Source: Paracoccus binzhouensis
GTDB lineage: Bacteria > Pseudomonadota > Alphaproteobacteria > Rhodobacterales > Rhodobacteraceae
Length of the DNA stretch: 45,256 nucleotides
Reading direction: 5' to 3'
Assembly: GCF_016446475.1 (NCBI RefSeq)
Contig: NZ_JAEHFP010000021.1
Span: 1 to 45,256, forward strand
This document shows, in pieces, positions 27,004 through 35,442 of the stretch (the stretch's first letter is position 1; each line of letters opens with the position of its first letter). The notes beneath the pieces are model-generated. The model was given only the letters and a program-made list of their open reading frames with translations, had not been told where the DNA came from and ran no database searches. The position numbers and the translations under genes were made by a program.

Positions 27004-27489
27004 ATGAGCGATGTCGCCGACATCAACACGGAAGAGAAATCCGGCAGGGGGCTTGGCCGCATCCTTCTGCCGCTGGGCCTGGCGCTGGGCCTGGGCGGGG
27101 CGGGCTTCGCCTCGACCTGGCTGGGCTTCTGGTCGCCGCTGTCGCTGCTGGCCCCGCAGCAGGAAACGCCGGCCGCCGAGGCGGCGCTGCCCGCCGTGGT
27201 CTTCGTCGACATTCCGCAGATCGTGCTGACCCTGGCCGGGCCGCGGGCGCGGATGCTGGTGATGACGGTCAAGATCGAGACCGACCAGGCGCATCGGGCC
27301 GAGGTGGATTACCTGACCCCGCGGCTTCTGGACACCTTCAACAGCTTCCTTGCGGATATCGACGCCTCGGCCTTCGAGAAGCGCGGGATACTGGACATCC
27401 TTCGCGACGAGATGGCGACCCGCGCCGTCTTTGTCCTGGGCAGGGAGGCATTCACCGACATCCTCATCACGGAGTTCCGGATCCAATGA
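27004..27489 (+). CDS. fliL: Flagellar basal body-associated protein FliL
   Basis: A 161-residue single-pass protein. A charged N-terminus, a hydrophobic segment (about 20-45), then the periplasmic FliL domain: VVFVDIPQIVLTLAGPRARMLVMTVKIETD, YLTPRLLDTFNSFLADID and the C-terminal ILRDEMATRAVFVLGREAFTDILITEFRIQ, all typical. FliL forms a ring around stators and helps torque. The ATG at 27004 has GGAGAATCACC upstream. First gene of the plus-strand operon; its stop overlaps the next ATG (ATGA). Confidence 0.92.
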   Translation: MSDVADINTEEKSGRGLGRILLPLGLALGLGGAGFASTWLGFWSPLSLLAPQQETPAAEAALPAVVFVDIPQIVLTLAGPRARMLVMTVKIETDQAHRAEVDYLTPRLLDTFNSFLADIDASAFEKRGILDILRDEMATRAVFVLGREAFTDILITEFRIQ

Positions 27490-27833
27490 CGATTGCCCAG
27501 CTTTTGCAGGTGGTTCTGATTGCCTTCACTGTCGGATTGTCGGCCTTCTGCTTTGCCCTGGCGCGGCGGTTGCGCAAGCTCAACGATCTCGAGACCGGGC
27601 TGGGCGGCGCCATCGCGGTGATGACCAGCGAGATCGGCCGGCTGGAGAAATCCATCCTGCTGGCCAAGGCCGAGGCGATGGCGGCCACCCGCGCCCTGTC
27701 CGACGAGATCGAGCGCGCCAAGGAGGAGCGGGCCTTCTGGATGCTGCAGCAGAAATTCGCCGAGGCCGGCCCGGCCCGGCATGTCCGGCTGCAACGCCGC
27801 CGCCGGCGCGAGGGGGCGCATCTCGATGCGTAG
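27486..27833 (+). CDS. DUF6468-like flagellar-cluster protein
   Basis: A 115-residue protein. An N-terminal membrane segment (LLQVVLIAFTVGLSAFCFALARRL) is followed by a helical, charged region RKLNDLETGLGGAIAVMTSEIGRLEKSILLAKAEA, a probable coiled coil. I recall such proteins (DUF6468) sitting between fliL and motE in other alphaproteobacteria; the family label is from memory and the function is not established. It starts with ATGA overlapping fliL and overlaps the motE start by 8 bases, so it belongs to the operon. Confidence 0.72.
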   Translation: MTIAQLLQVVLIAFTVGLSAFCFALARRLRKLNDLETGLGGAIAVMTSEIGRLEKSILLAKAEAMAATRALSDEIERAKEERAFWMLQQKFAEAGPARHVRLQRRRRREGAHLDA

Positions 27834-28365
27834 GCCGGTCCTTTCCTTCCTGGGCGGCGTCCTGGTTCTGGCCGCCGCGGCGCAGGCCGTCATGCTGATG
27901 GACGGCACCGCGCGCCTGAAGGCCAATGCCGAACCGGCCGAACTGATGGCCGGCTGCACCGACGTCCCCGAGGCGGTGGCCCTGGCCGAGACGCTGCGCA
28001 CGCGCGCGCTGCGCATCGACCGCTACATGCAGGAGATCGAGCGCCGCAAGGCCGAGATCGCCTTCGCCGAAAAGCAGCTGACGAAGAAGCTGGTCGAACT
28101 GCGCAAGCTCAAGCAGCAGATCGACCGCGACGACCAGGGCTATGCCCAGGCCCAGACCGAGGACATCGCGCAGCTGATCGCCGTCTACGACCAGATGAAG
28201 CCAGAGCAGGCGGCAATGGTGCTGTCGAACCTGCCGCCCGATTTCGCCGCCCAGATCCTCGCCCGTGTCCAGCCCGAGACCGGCGCGCGCATCATGGCCT
28301 CGGTCGAGCCGGGCCAGGCAGCGGTCCTGACCTCGTATATGGGCGCAATCCGTGCCAGAAAGTAG
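27826..28365 (+). CDS. MotE-like flagellar protein (MgtE_N-like domain)
   Basis: A 179-residue protein from the ATG at 27826. An N-terminal signal or anchor (SFLGGVLVLAAAAQAVMLM) is followed by a coiled coil (about 70-110, RYMQEIERRKAEIAFAEKQLTKKLVELRKLKQQI). A C-terminal MgtE_N-like domain reads IAVYDQMKPEQAAMVLSNLPPDFAAQILARV. This is the build of MotE, which in Sinorhizobium acts in the periplasm as a motility chaperone for MotC. Position between fliL and motA supports a stator-related role. Confidence 0.8.
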   Translation: MRRPVLSFLGGVLVLAAAAQAVMLMDGTARLKANAEPAELMAGCTDVPEAVALAETLRTRALRIDRYMQEIERRKAEIAFAEKQLTKKLVELRKLKQQIDRDDQGYAQAQTEDIAQLIAVYDQMKPEQAAMVLSNLPPDFAAQILARVQPETGARIMASVEPGQAAVLTSYMGAIRARK

Positions 28366-28372
28366 GTAGCCC

Positions 28373-29239
28373 ATGATCGGCATGATCGGCATCGTCGTGA
28401 CCTTCGCCATGGTCTTCGGCGGGTATATTATGGCGGGCGGCAAGCTGGGGGTGATCCTGCACTCGCTGCCCTTCGAGATGATGATGATCGGCGGCGCGGC
28501 CATCGGCTCGTTCCTGCTGTCGAACGAGACGGCGGTGATCAAGCAGGCCCTTGTCGGCATGGGCCGATCGCTGAAGGGGCCGCGCTGGCACGAATCCGAC
28601 CTGCAGGACGTGCTGTGCCTGCTGTTCCAGCTCTTGCGGATCGCGCGCTCCAGTCCCGTCGAACTCGAGGAGCATATCGAGAACCCGGAGGCCTCGGCGA
28701 TCTTCCAGGCCTATCCGCGCATCCTGGCGGACGAGCATGCGGTGACGCTGATCGCCGACACGCTGCGTTCGGCCAGCCTGAACTACGACGATCCCTATCA
28801 GGTCGAGGAGATGCTGTCCCAGCGCATCGGCCTGATGAACGAAGAGGCGATGCACGCGCCGCATGCACTGCAGAACATGGCCGATGCGCTGCCGGCGCTG
28901 GGTATCGTCGCGGCCGTCCTCGGCGTGATCAAGACCATGAGCGCCATCGACCAGCCGCCCGAGGTGCTGGGCAAGATGATCGGCGGCGCCCTGGTCGGAA
29001 CCTTCCTGGGCGTGTTCCTGGCCTATGCGATCGTGGCGCCCTTTGCGCAGCGGCTCTCGGCGGTGATGAAGCAGGACCAGGCCTTCTACGACGTGATCAA
29101 GTCCGTGCTGGTCGCAGGCCTGCACCAGCATGCCACCAACCTCTGCGTCGAGGTCGGACGCCAGACCGCGCCCGACCATGTCCGCCCCTCCTTCGGCGAA
29201 CTCGAGAACGCGCTGCGCGAACTGAAGAGGGCATCGTGA
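28373..29239 (+). CDS. motA: Flagellar motor stator protein MotA
   Basis: A 288-residue stator subunit with four membrane segments: 1-20 and 30-50 at the N-terminus, and two after residue 170 (ALPALGIVAAVLGVIKTMSAI and MIGGALVGTFLGVFLAYAIVAPF). The cytoplasmic loop between them holds the charged ring-contact region (ELEEHIENPEASAIFQAYP). The conserved Pro residues of the TM3 region (DALPALG) are present. MotA needs MotB for proton flow, and no motB is next to it here. A 7-base gap follows motE, and the stop overlaps the next GTG. Confidence 0.93.
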   Translation: MIGMIGIVVTFAMVFGGYIMAGGKLGVILHSLPFEMMMIGGAAIGSFLLSNETAVIKQALVGMGRSLKGPRWHESDLQDVLCLLFQLLRIARSSPVELEEHIENPEASAIFQAYPRILADEHAVTLIADTLRSASLNYDDPYQVEEMLSQRIGLMNEEAMHAPHALQNMADALPALGIVAAVLGVIKTMSAIDQPPEVLGKMIGGALVGTFLGVFLAYAIVAPFAQRLSAVMKQDQAFYDVIKSVLVAGLHQHATNLCVEVGRQTAPDHVRPSFGELENALRELKRAS

Positions 29240-29502
29240 TCGCCATGCTGATCCTGTCCACCGCGCTTGCGGCCGCTTCCCTCGAGGGGAGCTGGACCCG
29301 CGATGCCATGATCCGCGACGCCAAGGAGCGGCTGCTGAACGGCGAGGACCTGCCGCCGGAGCTTGACGAGCGGCTGATGCGCCTGCCGCCCGCCGACCGC
29401 ATCGAGGTGTTGATCTTCCTGCGCCGCTCGGGGATGATGACCGGGCCGGGATGGACCGCCGAGCGCCTGCTGGCGCCAGCCAGAACCGGGGAAAGCCGAT
29501 GA
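29236..29502 (+). CDS. Small exported or membrane protein of unknown function between motA and flhA
   Basis: 88 residues from the GTG at 29236 (GTGA overlap with motA) or 85 from the ATG at 29245. The short hydrophobic start MLILSTALAAAS could be a signal peptide. The rest is polar and helical: DAMIRDAKERLLNGEDLPPELDERLMRLPPADRIEVLIFLRRSGMM. I do not recognise the family. Its stop overlaps the flhA ATG (ATGA), so it is translated as part of the operon. A small chaperone or export-related factor is possible, but nothing shows it. Confidence 0.65.
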   Translation: MIAMLILSTALAAASLEGSWTRDAMIRDAKERLLNGEDLPPELDERLMRLPPADRIEVLIFLRRSGMMTGPGWTAERLLAPARTGESR

Positions 29503-31592
29503 GCATCGCCGAAACCGGCCAGGGCGCGGCACTGGCCACGCGGCCGCTGATCATCACCGGCGTGCTGGTGCTGATCGTGCTGTCCATGGTCATCCCCATT
29601 CCGGCGACGCTGCTGGACATGGGGATCGCGCTGTCCATCGCCACCGCGACGCTGATCCTGGTCATGGCCTCGCTGGTCGAGAAGCCCACGGATTTCCAGG
29701 CCTTTCCGGTGCTGCTGCTGGTCTCGCTGCTGATCCGGCTGTCGCTGAACATCTCCTCGACGCGGCTGATCCTGACCCATGGGCAGAACGGCCCCTCTGC
29801 CGCGGGCCATGTCATCGAGGGCTTCGCCGAATTCGTCGCCGGAGGCTCGCTCCTGGTGGGGCTGACGGTCTTTGCCGTCATCTCGGTGGTGAATTTCATG
29901 GTGATCACCAAGGGGTCCGGGCGCATGGCCGAGGTCTCGGCCCGGTTCGCGCTGGATTCGCTGCCCGGCAAGCAGCTCGCCATCGACGGCGACCTCAATT
30001 CCGGCGCCATCGACCACGAGGAAGCCAAGCGCCGCCGCATCCGTGAACAGCGCGAGATCAGTTTCTTCGGCTCGCTGGACGGTGCCTCGAAATTCGTCAA
30101 GGGCGATGCCATCGCCGGCCTGATCATCACGATGATCAACCTGTTCGTCGGCCTGGCGGCAGGGGTGCTGGTACACGGCATGCCGGTGGGCGCGGCGATG
30201 ACCACCTATTCCAAGCTGACCATCGGCGACGGGCTGGTCAGCCAGATCCCGGCGCTGATTACCTCGATGGCGGCGGCGCTGCTGCTGTCGCGCGGCGGCG
30301 CCACCGAGACCACGGCCGACCTGCTGTCCCAGCAGCTGCTGAGCAACTGGCAGGTGCCCTTCGTCTGCGCCGGCGGCATGGTCCTGATCGGCCTGGTGCC
30401 GGGCATGCCGATGCCGATCTTCTTCGGCCTGGCGGCGCTGCTTGGCGGCGCGGCCTGGTTCATCCGTTCCAGGAAGCTGCCGGTCCCGGCCGGGGAGGCG
30501 CCGGCGGCCGAGCCGGCGGCAACCGCGGCCATGGCGCAGCCCCGCATCGGCGACGTGCTGGACACCGACGAGATCTGTGTCGAGATCGGCGCCGGGCTCA
30601 TTCTTGCCGCGCTCGATCCGGCGCGCGGCCTGGGCCAGCGCATCACCAACCTGCGGCTGCATATCGCCCGCAGCTACGGGCTGATCCTGCCCGACGTGCG
30701 GATCACCGACGGCATCGGCTTCAACGAGGGGGACTATGTCATCCGGCTGCAGGGCGTGGTGCGCGGCAAGGGCACGCTGCGGCCGCTGGGTATCCTGGCC
30801 CTGGGCTCCGAGGCCACGCTGGAGGGCCTGGCCGGGGAAAGCGTGCGCGAGCCGGTCTATGGCAGCGCCGCGCGCTGGATCCCGCCAGACTGGCAGGACG
30901 AGGCCGCCATCGCCGGCGCCACGGTGGTCACGCCGATGGAGATCTTGTCCACGCATCTGATGGAGGTGGTCAAGACCAACCTGCCGGCGCTGCTGACCCT
31001 GTCCTCGATGCAGCGCATGATCCGCGAGCTGTGCAGCGTCTCGGACGAGCATCGCGCCCAGCTGAACCAGCGCTTCTTCGACTGCATGGTGCCGGACAAG
31101 GTATCGCCCGAGATGCTGCTGGCGGTGCTGCGCGGCATGCTCGAGGAGCGGATCTCGATCCGCAACCTGGCGCTGATCACCGATGCGGTGCACGAGGCCC
31201 GCAACGCCCCCAGCCCCGAGGCGGTCTACGAACAGGTGCGCAAGCGCCTGCGCGGCCAGATCACCGAGCAGTTCCTGGACGAGGGCGGAACCCTCAGCAT
31301 CCTGCAGCTGCACCCGCAATGGGAGGCCGAGATCACCCGCGCCGAGGCCGAGGCGGCGCGCAGCGGCGCCAGCATCGTGCCGCAGATCCAGAAGCGCCTG
31401 GCCGAGGCTGTGCAGGTCGCCCTGCGGGGCCTCCTGGACCCCGGGGTCGAGGCGGTGCTGGCAGTGCCCGATCACCGCCGCCGCCTGATCCGCATGATGC
31501 TGGCCTCGGCCGGGGTGGCGACGCCGGTCCTGGGGCTGGACGAGATCGATCCCTCGGCCCAGGTCCTGCTGCGCGGCACGGTCGCGGCATGA
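29499..31592 (+). CDS. flhA: Flagellar export gate protein FlhA
   Basis: A 697-residue protein of the usual length. The membrane half has about eight segments with the FHIPEP-type family motif region MASLVEKPTDFQAFPVLLLVSLLIRLSLNISSTRLIL. The FlhA loop KGSGRMAEVSARFALDSLPGKQLAIDGDLNSG and FVKGDAIAGLIITMINLFVGL follow. The cytoplasmic half (after about 345) contains DTDEICVEIGAGLILAALD and ends in LDEIDPSAQVLLRGTVAA. FlhA docks substrates and chaperones at the export gate. The ATG at 29499 overlaps the small gene before it, and its stop overlaps fliR. Confidence 0.96.
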   Translation: MSIAETGQGAALATRPLIITGVLVLIVLSMVIPIPATLLDMGIALSIATATLILVMASLVEKPTDFQAFPVLLLVSLLIRLSLNISSTRLILTHGQNGPSAAGHVIEGFAEFVAGGSLLVGLTVFAVISVVNFMVITKGSGRMAEVSARFALDSLPGKQLAIDGDLNSGAIDHEEAKRRRIREQREISFFGSLDGASKFVKGDAIAGLIITMINLFVGLAAGVLVHGMPVGAAMTTYSKLTIGDGLVSQIPALITSMAAALLLSRGGATETTADLLSQQLLSNWQVPFVCAGGMVLIGLVPGMPMPIFFGLAALLGGAAWFIRSRKLPVPAGEAPAAEPAATAAMAQPRIGDVLDTDEICVEIGAGLILAALDPARGLGQRITNLRLHIARSYGLILPDVRITDGIGFNEGDYVIRLQGVVRGKGTLRPLGILALGSEATLEGLAGESVREPVYGSAARWIPPDWQDEAAIAGATVVTPMEILSTHLMEVVKTNLPALLTLSSMQRMIRELCSVSDEHRAQLNQRFFDCMVPDKVSPEMLLAVLRGMLEERISIRNLALITDAVHEARNAPSPEAVYEQVRKRLRGQITEQFLDEGGTLSILQLHPQWEAEITRAEAEAARSGASIVPQIQKRLAEAVQVALRGLLDPGVEAVLAVPDHRRRLIRMMLASAGVATPVLGLDEIDPSAQVLLRGTVAA

Positions 31593-32344
31593 GCCAGCTC
31601 CTTGGCGATCCGCGCCTGGCCGCCAGCCTGACGGCGCTTCTGCTGGTCTATTGCCGGGTGCAGGCCTGTTTCCTGATGCTGCCGGTGTTTTCCGAACGCG
31701 GGCTGCCGGTGCGGGTCCGCGCAGCCCTGGCAATGGCGGTGACGCCGCTGTTGGCCGAACATGCCCAGCCGGTCGCCGCCGCCGATACGCTGCTGCGGCT
31801 GGCCGCGCTTGCCGGGGCCGAGATCCTGACCGGGCTGGCGCTGGGCGGGCTGGTGCGGCTTTTCGCCTTGGCGCTGGACGTGGCGGCGACGGCGATCGCC
31901 GCCACCGCCTCGCTGTCGCAGCTGGTCGGGGTGGCCAATGAATATTCGCCGCATCCGATCGGCAATCTGATGCACCTGGCGGGGCTTGCCGTGGTGATGG
32001 CGCTGGGATTCCCGGTGCTGGCCTGCGACCTCTTGCGGGAAAGCCTCAGCCTGCGGCCCTTGGGCGCCTGGCCGCAGGTCGCCGACATCCTGCCGCATGC
32101 GGTGGCGCTGGTTCGGCAAGGCTTCGTGCTGGCGATGCTGCTGGCCTCGCCCTTCATCCTGGGCGGATTCCTGTTCCAGGTCCTGTCGGGCATGATCAGC
32201 AAGGTGATGCCCAACCTGCCCGTCGTGTTCATCGCCGCCCCGGGGGCGATCCTGCTGGCGCTGCTGGCGCTGGCGGTGCTGACGCCCTCGATCCTGTCGG
32301 TCTGGGCCGAGGCGGTCCTGGACGTCATGCAGGACCTGCCCTGA
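31589..32344 (+). CDS. fliR: Flagellar export gate protein FliR
   Basis: A 251-residue polytopic protein with about six hydrophobic segments. LLLVYCRVQACFLMLPVFSERGLPVRVRAALAMAVTPLL is the FliR N-terminal block, and GFLFQVLSGMISKVMPNLPVVFIAAPGAILLALLALAVL the C-terminal one. FliR forms the export pore with FliP and FliQ. It overlaps flhA (ATGA) and flhB (one base). fliQ, which usually precedes fliR, is not here. Confidence 0.93.
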   Translation: MSQLLGDPRLAASLTALLLVYCRVQACFLMLPVFSERGLPVRVRAALAMAVTPLLAEHAQPVAAADTLLRLAALAGAEILTGLALGGLVRLFALALDVAATAIAATASLSQLVGVANEYSPHPIGNLMHLAGLAVVMALGFPVLACDLLRESLSLRPLGAWPQVADILPHAVALVRQGFVLAMLLASPFILGGFLFQVLSGMISKVMPNLPVVFIAAPGAILLALLALAVLTPSILSVWAEAVLDVMQDLP

Positions 32345-33447
32345 TGAGCGAGGATGACGACGACAAGCAATACGACGCCTCGGAAAGCAAGCTGCGCAAG
32401 GCCCGCGAGGAAGGCGACGTGCCGCGCTCGGCCGAGCTGCAATCGGCGCTGATGTATCTGGGCTTCTGGTTTGCGGTGATCTTTGCCGCGGCCTGGGCGG
32501 TGCCGGCCTGGGTCAGGATGGCTGCCAGGGCCCTGGGCAGCGAGCCCTGGCCGGATGCCGCCGGCCGCTCGGTCATGGATCTGGCGCGGGCCCTGGCCTT
32601 GCAGGCGGGCGGGGCCACGCTGGCGGCGGTGGCGATCATGGCCCTGCCGATCCTGCTGGGGATCGTGGTGCAGCGCTCGCTGGTGCTGACGCCCAAGAAG
32701 CTGCTGCCCGATCCCAAGCGGATCAACCCGTTCCGGAATGCCGGCCAGAAATTCGGCAAGAGCGGCCTGGTCTCCTTTGCCATCTCGCTGGGCAAGGCGC
32801 TGCTGGTCGGCGCCGGCGGCTGGTTTCTTTACGGCGCGCTGCTGTCCTGGCTGATGCGCTCGGAAAGCATGGCGGAGCTGCAATGGGTCGAGGCGCTGGG
32901 GCTGATCCTGCGCCGCGCCATCTGGCTGGCGCTGGGCATCGGCATCGCCTTTGCCGGCATCGACCTGCTGTGGAAGCGGCTGGAATACCTCAAGCGCCAC
33001 CGCATGACCCGCCGCGAGATGCAGGACGAGCACAAGGAAAGCGAGGGCGACCCGCATCTTAAGGCCGCGCGCCGGCAGAAGGGCGTGGACATCGTGCTGA
33101 GCTCGATGCTGGCCGATGTGGAAAAGGCCGATGTGATCATCGTCAACCCGACGCATTACGCCGTGGCGCTGGAATGGAAGCGCGGCAGCGGCCGTGCGCC
33201 GGTCTGCCTGGCGAAGGGGGTGGACGAGGTCGCCCGGCGCATCCGCGAGCGCGCGAACGACCATCGCGTGCCGATCTGGTCGGACCCGCCCTGCGCCCGG
33301 GCGCTGCATGCCACGGTCGAGATCGGCGCCGAGATCCGGCCCGAGCATTTCGCCCCGGTGGCCGCGGCGATCCGTTTTGCCGAGGCGATGCGCAAGAAGG
33401 CGCGCGAGGGCTGGGGGGCGCCGATGCGGCGCAAGGAGGGCGGATGA
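32344..33447 (+). CDS. flhB: Flagellar export switch protein FlhB
   Basis: A 367-residue protein. The N-terminus DASESKLRKAREEGDVPRSAELQSA is the family signature, and four membrane segments lie between about 35 and 210. The cytoplasmic part has the self-cleavage site NPTH (268-271) in DVIIVNPTHYAVALEW; Salmonella cleaves after Asn269, so the site is conserved in place as well as sequence. Cleavage switches export from hook to filament proteins. The stop overlaps the next gene (ATGA). Confidence 0.95.
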   Translation: MSEDDDDKQYDASESKLRKAREEGDVPRSAELQSALMYLGFWFAVIFAAAWAVPAWVRMAARALGSEPWPDAAGRSVMDLARALALQAGGATLAAVAIMALPILLGIVVQRSLVLTPKKLLPDPKRINPFRNAGQKFGKSGLVSFAISLGKALLVGAGGWFLYGALLSWLMRSESMAELQWVEALGLILRRAIWLALGIGIAFAGIDLLWKRLEYLKRHRMTRREMQDEHKESEGDPHLKAARRQKGVDIVLSSMLADVEKADVIIVNPTHYAVALEWKRGSGRAPVCLAKGVDEVARRIRERANDHRVPIWSDPPCARALHATVEIGAEIRPEHFAPVAAAIRFAEAMRKKAREGWGAPMRRKEGG

Positions 33448-33833
33448 GTCGCGAGAAACAGGCATTGGCCGGGCTGGAGCGCATCGCTCGCTTGAAGGCC
33501 GATCTGGAGTTGCGGCGCTTCGCGGCCTTCCGGGCCCATGTCGATGCGGCGCGACAGCGGATTGACCAGCTTGGCCAGGCGCTCGAGACGCTTTACGGCG
33601 CCGAGACCGGCTTCTCGATCGCCGAGGCGCGGCTGGCCAACCTGCTGGCCGGCGAGCGCAGCCGGGCCCTGCTGTCCGCCGAGCGCGATCTGGAACGCAT
33701 GCTGCCCGGCTATGAGGCGGCGCGCCAGGCTGCCGCCCGGGAATTCGGCCGCGCCGAGGCCGTCCAGGCGCTGCGCGAGACCCTGGCCGCGCGGGCCAGG
33801 CAGGACCGGATGCGGCGGAGCGGCGCGCCATGA
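33444..33833 (+). CDS. FliJ-like coiled-coil protein
   Basis: A 129-residue, highly charged, almost wholly helical protein without membrane segments: ALAGLERIARLKADLELRRFAAFRAHVDAARQRIDQLGQALETLY and ERDLERMLPGYEAARQAAAREFGRAEAVQAL. Length, coiled-coil pattern and position after flhB suit FliJ, the central stalk of the FliI ATPase, but this family is defined by shape more than motif, so other flagellar helical proteins are possible. Last confident gene of the operon. An ATGA at 33830 opens another frame with no protein character. Confidence 0.6.
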   Translation: MSREKQALAGLERIARLKADLELRRFAAFRAHVDAARQRIDQLGQALETLYGAETGFSIAEARLANLLAGERSRALLSAERDLERMLPGYEAARQAAAREFGRAEAVQALRETLAARARQDRMRRSGAP

Positions 33834-34680
33834 GCGGCCTTGGTTTTGCCATCGCCCCGCGCCTCGGCCCCGGTGGACGCGCGGATCGCCGTCCCGTCGT
33901 CGGGATGGCCGCGGAGACGGGGCTTGCGATGCGCTATCCGTGCGGAAGGCCGCGCTCCGGCCGAACCACCTGTGCCGGACCGACATCTCGGATGGTCGGC
34001 CTGCGCCGCTGCCACCTGTGCCGGTGCGGGCGGCTTGCCGTGCGGCCGCGCCCATCCCGGCCGGAGCGGGCGGCATCGGCCGTGTCACGGCAAGTCGTGT
34101 CACGCCAAGCCATGCTGCGCCCGGCCATCGAACCATGCCGGATCATGCCGCTATTGGGCCGCGCTGCCTCACCCGACGCCGTGCCGGGACGCGCCGCCGA
34201 CCCTACGGCGGCGGGGTTCCCGATGGCCGCCGAATCACATTGGAGGGGTGCGTTGCGCTGGCGCCGCCGTTGCGGCAATCCGGCGCGGCCGGTCGGGGCC
34301 GGGGTTTTCCCATCGGGCCCCGCGCCGGAAGGGGATTATGCGCAATTCGACGAAACTCGCCCTGTGGATGAATTGCGAAATCGGGCACTTCGCAGCCGTC
34401 CTGCGGGATTCTGGGCGGAAAAATGCCCATTTTCCCTTTGCTTCGGCGCTATCCGGTGCGGTATCGGGACGGGCCGTGGATTGGCTATTGATCCATGGCG
34501 GTGCTTGGGCCATCCATTGCAGACGATTTGTACATAATGGCGCCACGGCGCAGAAGCTTTGCAAGAATCCGGCTCCTCCTTTATGAAGGAAGGACCCGGC
34601 CAGGGTTGCGTTTGCGGTGTCTGAGTAGGTGTTCCGCCGGTTTCGCGGGGCAGGGTTAAGGAGTAGGAGGGTTGTCGAGG
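33834..34680. other. 847-base region without a convincing gene
   Basis: No frame in 33834-34680 has protein-like composition. A 235-residue frame starts at 33830 (ATGA overlap with the fliJ-like gene) but is Arg/Pro/Cys-rich with no recognisable domain. A 15-base tandem repeat CGTGTCACGGCAAGT/CGTGTCACGCCAAGC lies at 34081-34110. The last part is AT-richer: ATTTGTACATAAT near 34527-34538 has a near-palindromic TGTACA core and a CATAAT -10-like hexamer, a possible operator and promoter for the TetR gene. It may be a decayed gene or a long leader. Confidence 0.45.
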
Positions 34681-35325
34681 ATGCCCAGGGCACTTCCCGT
34701 GGCACGCGGCCGCAAATTCGCGCAGGTGCTGGAAGGCGCCCGGAAAGTCTTTCTTCGCGACGGTTTCGAGGGGGCGAGCGTGGACGAGATCGCCCGCGAG
34801 GCCAGCGTCTCCAAGGCGACGCTCTACAGCTATTTCCCCGACAAGCGCGTCATGTTCATGGAGGTCTTCCGCAACGAGCTGGCGCGCGAGGCCGCCGATG
34901 CCAGCGCCCTGATCGAGGTTGACCTGCCGGTCAAACAGGTGCTGCCCTTCATCGTGCAGATCATCTCGGCGCACATGATCTCGGAATTCGGGCTGCGCAT
35001 CTATCGCGTCTCGGTGGCCGAGGCCGAGCGCTTCCCCTCGCTGGCCCGGGAATATTACGAGGCCGGCCCGACGCTGCTGCGCCAGCAGCTGGTGCGCTAT
35101 TTCGATCGCTGCATCCAGCGCGGCGAGCTGCGCATCCCCGACCTGGAACTGGCGGCGGACCAGCTGATCGAGCTGTCCAGCGTCCGCATCCATGATCGTG
35201 CCCTGTTCCTGGGCCCGCAATCGGTGGACAAGGACCTGCTGCGCAAGGTCAGCCGCAGCGCCGTCGCCATGTTCCTGGCCTGCTATGGCTGCGGCAGCGA
35301 CTCGCTGGCCGCAGCGGCGGAATAG
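34681..35325 (+). CDS. TetR/AcrR family transcriptional regulator
   Basis: A 214-residue regulator. The N-terminal HTH is clear: ARKVFLRDGFEGASVDEIAREASVSKATLYSYFPDKRVMFMEVF (about residues 20-65). The C-terminal ligand domain is a helical bundle with no recognisable ligand signature. The ATG at 34681 has GGAGG upstream, and an alternative TTG at 34672 would add three residues. It lies alone, with I78 genes downstream in the same direction after 117 bases. Target unknown; it may control itself through the TGTACA-centred site upstream. Confidence 0.88.
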   Translation: MPRALPVARGRKFAQVLEGARKVFLRDGFEGASVDEIAREASVSKATLYSYFPDKRVMFMEVFRNELAREAADASALIEVDLPVKQVLPFIVQIISAHMISEFGLRIYRVSVAEAERFPSLAREYYEAGPTLLRQQLVRYFDRCIQRGELRIPDLELAADQLIELSSVRIHDRALFLGPQSVDKDLLRKVSRSAVAMFLACYGCGSDSLAAAAE

Positions 35326-35442
35326 CGGCCGGATGCGGTCGCCATGCAACGCCCGGCGCCACCTTGGGGCGGGCTGCTTCTCATTTCCGCGCGCAAGGCC
35401 TATGATGCGGCGACAGAAATTCTCGCACTGGATGACTGCCTG

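Noticed and set aside
33830..34537. A 235-codon frame starting ATGA after the fliJ-like gene
   Set aside because: Coupled start, but Arg/Pro/Cys-rich with no domain or membrane pattern. Kept only as a remark on the gap.
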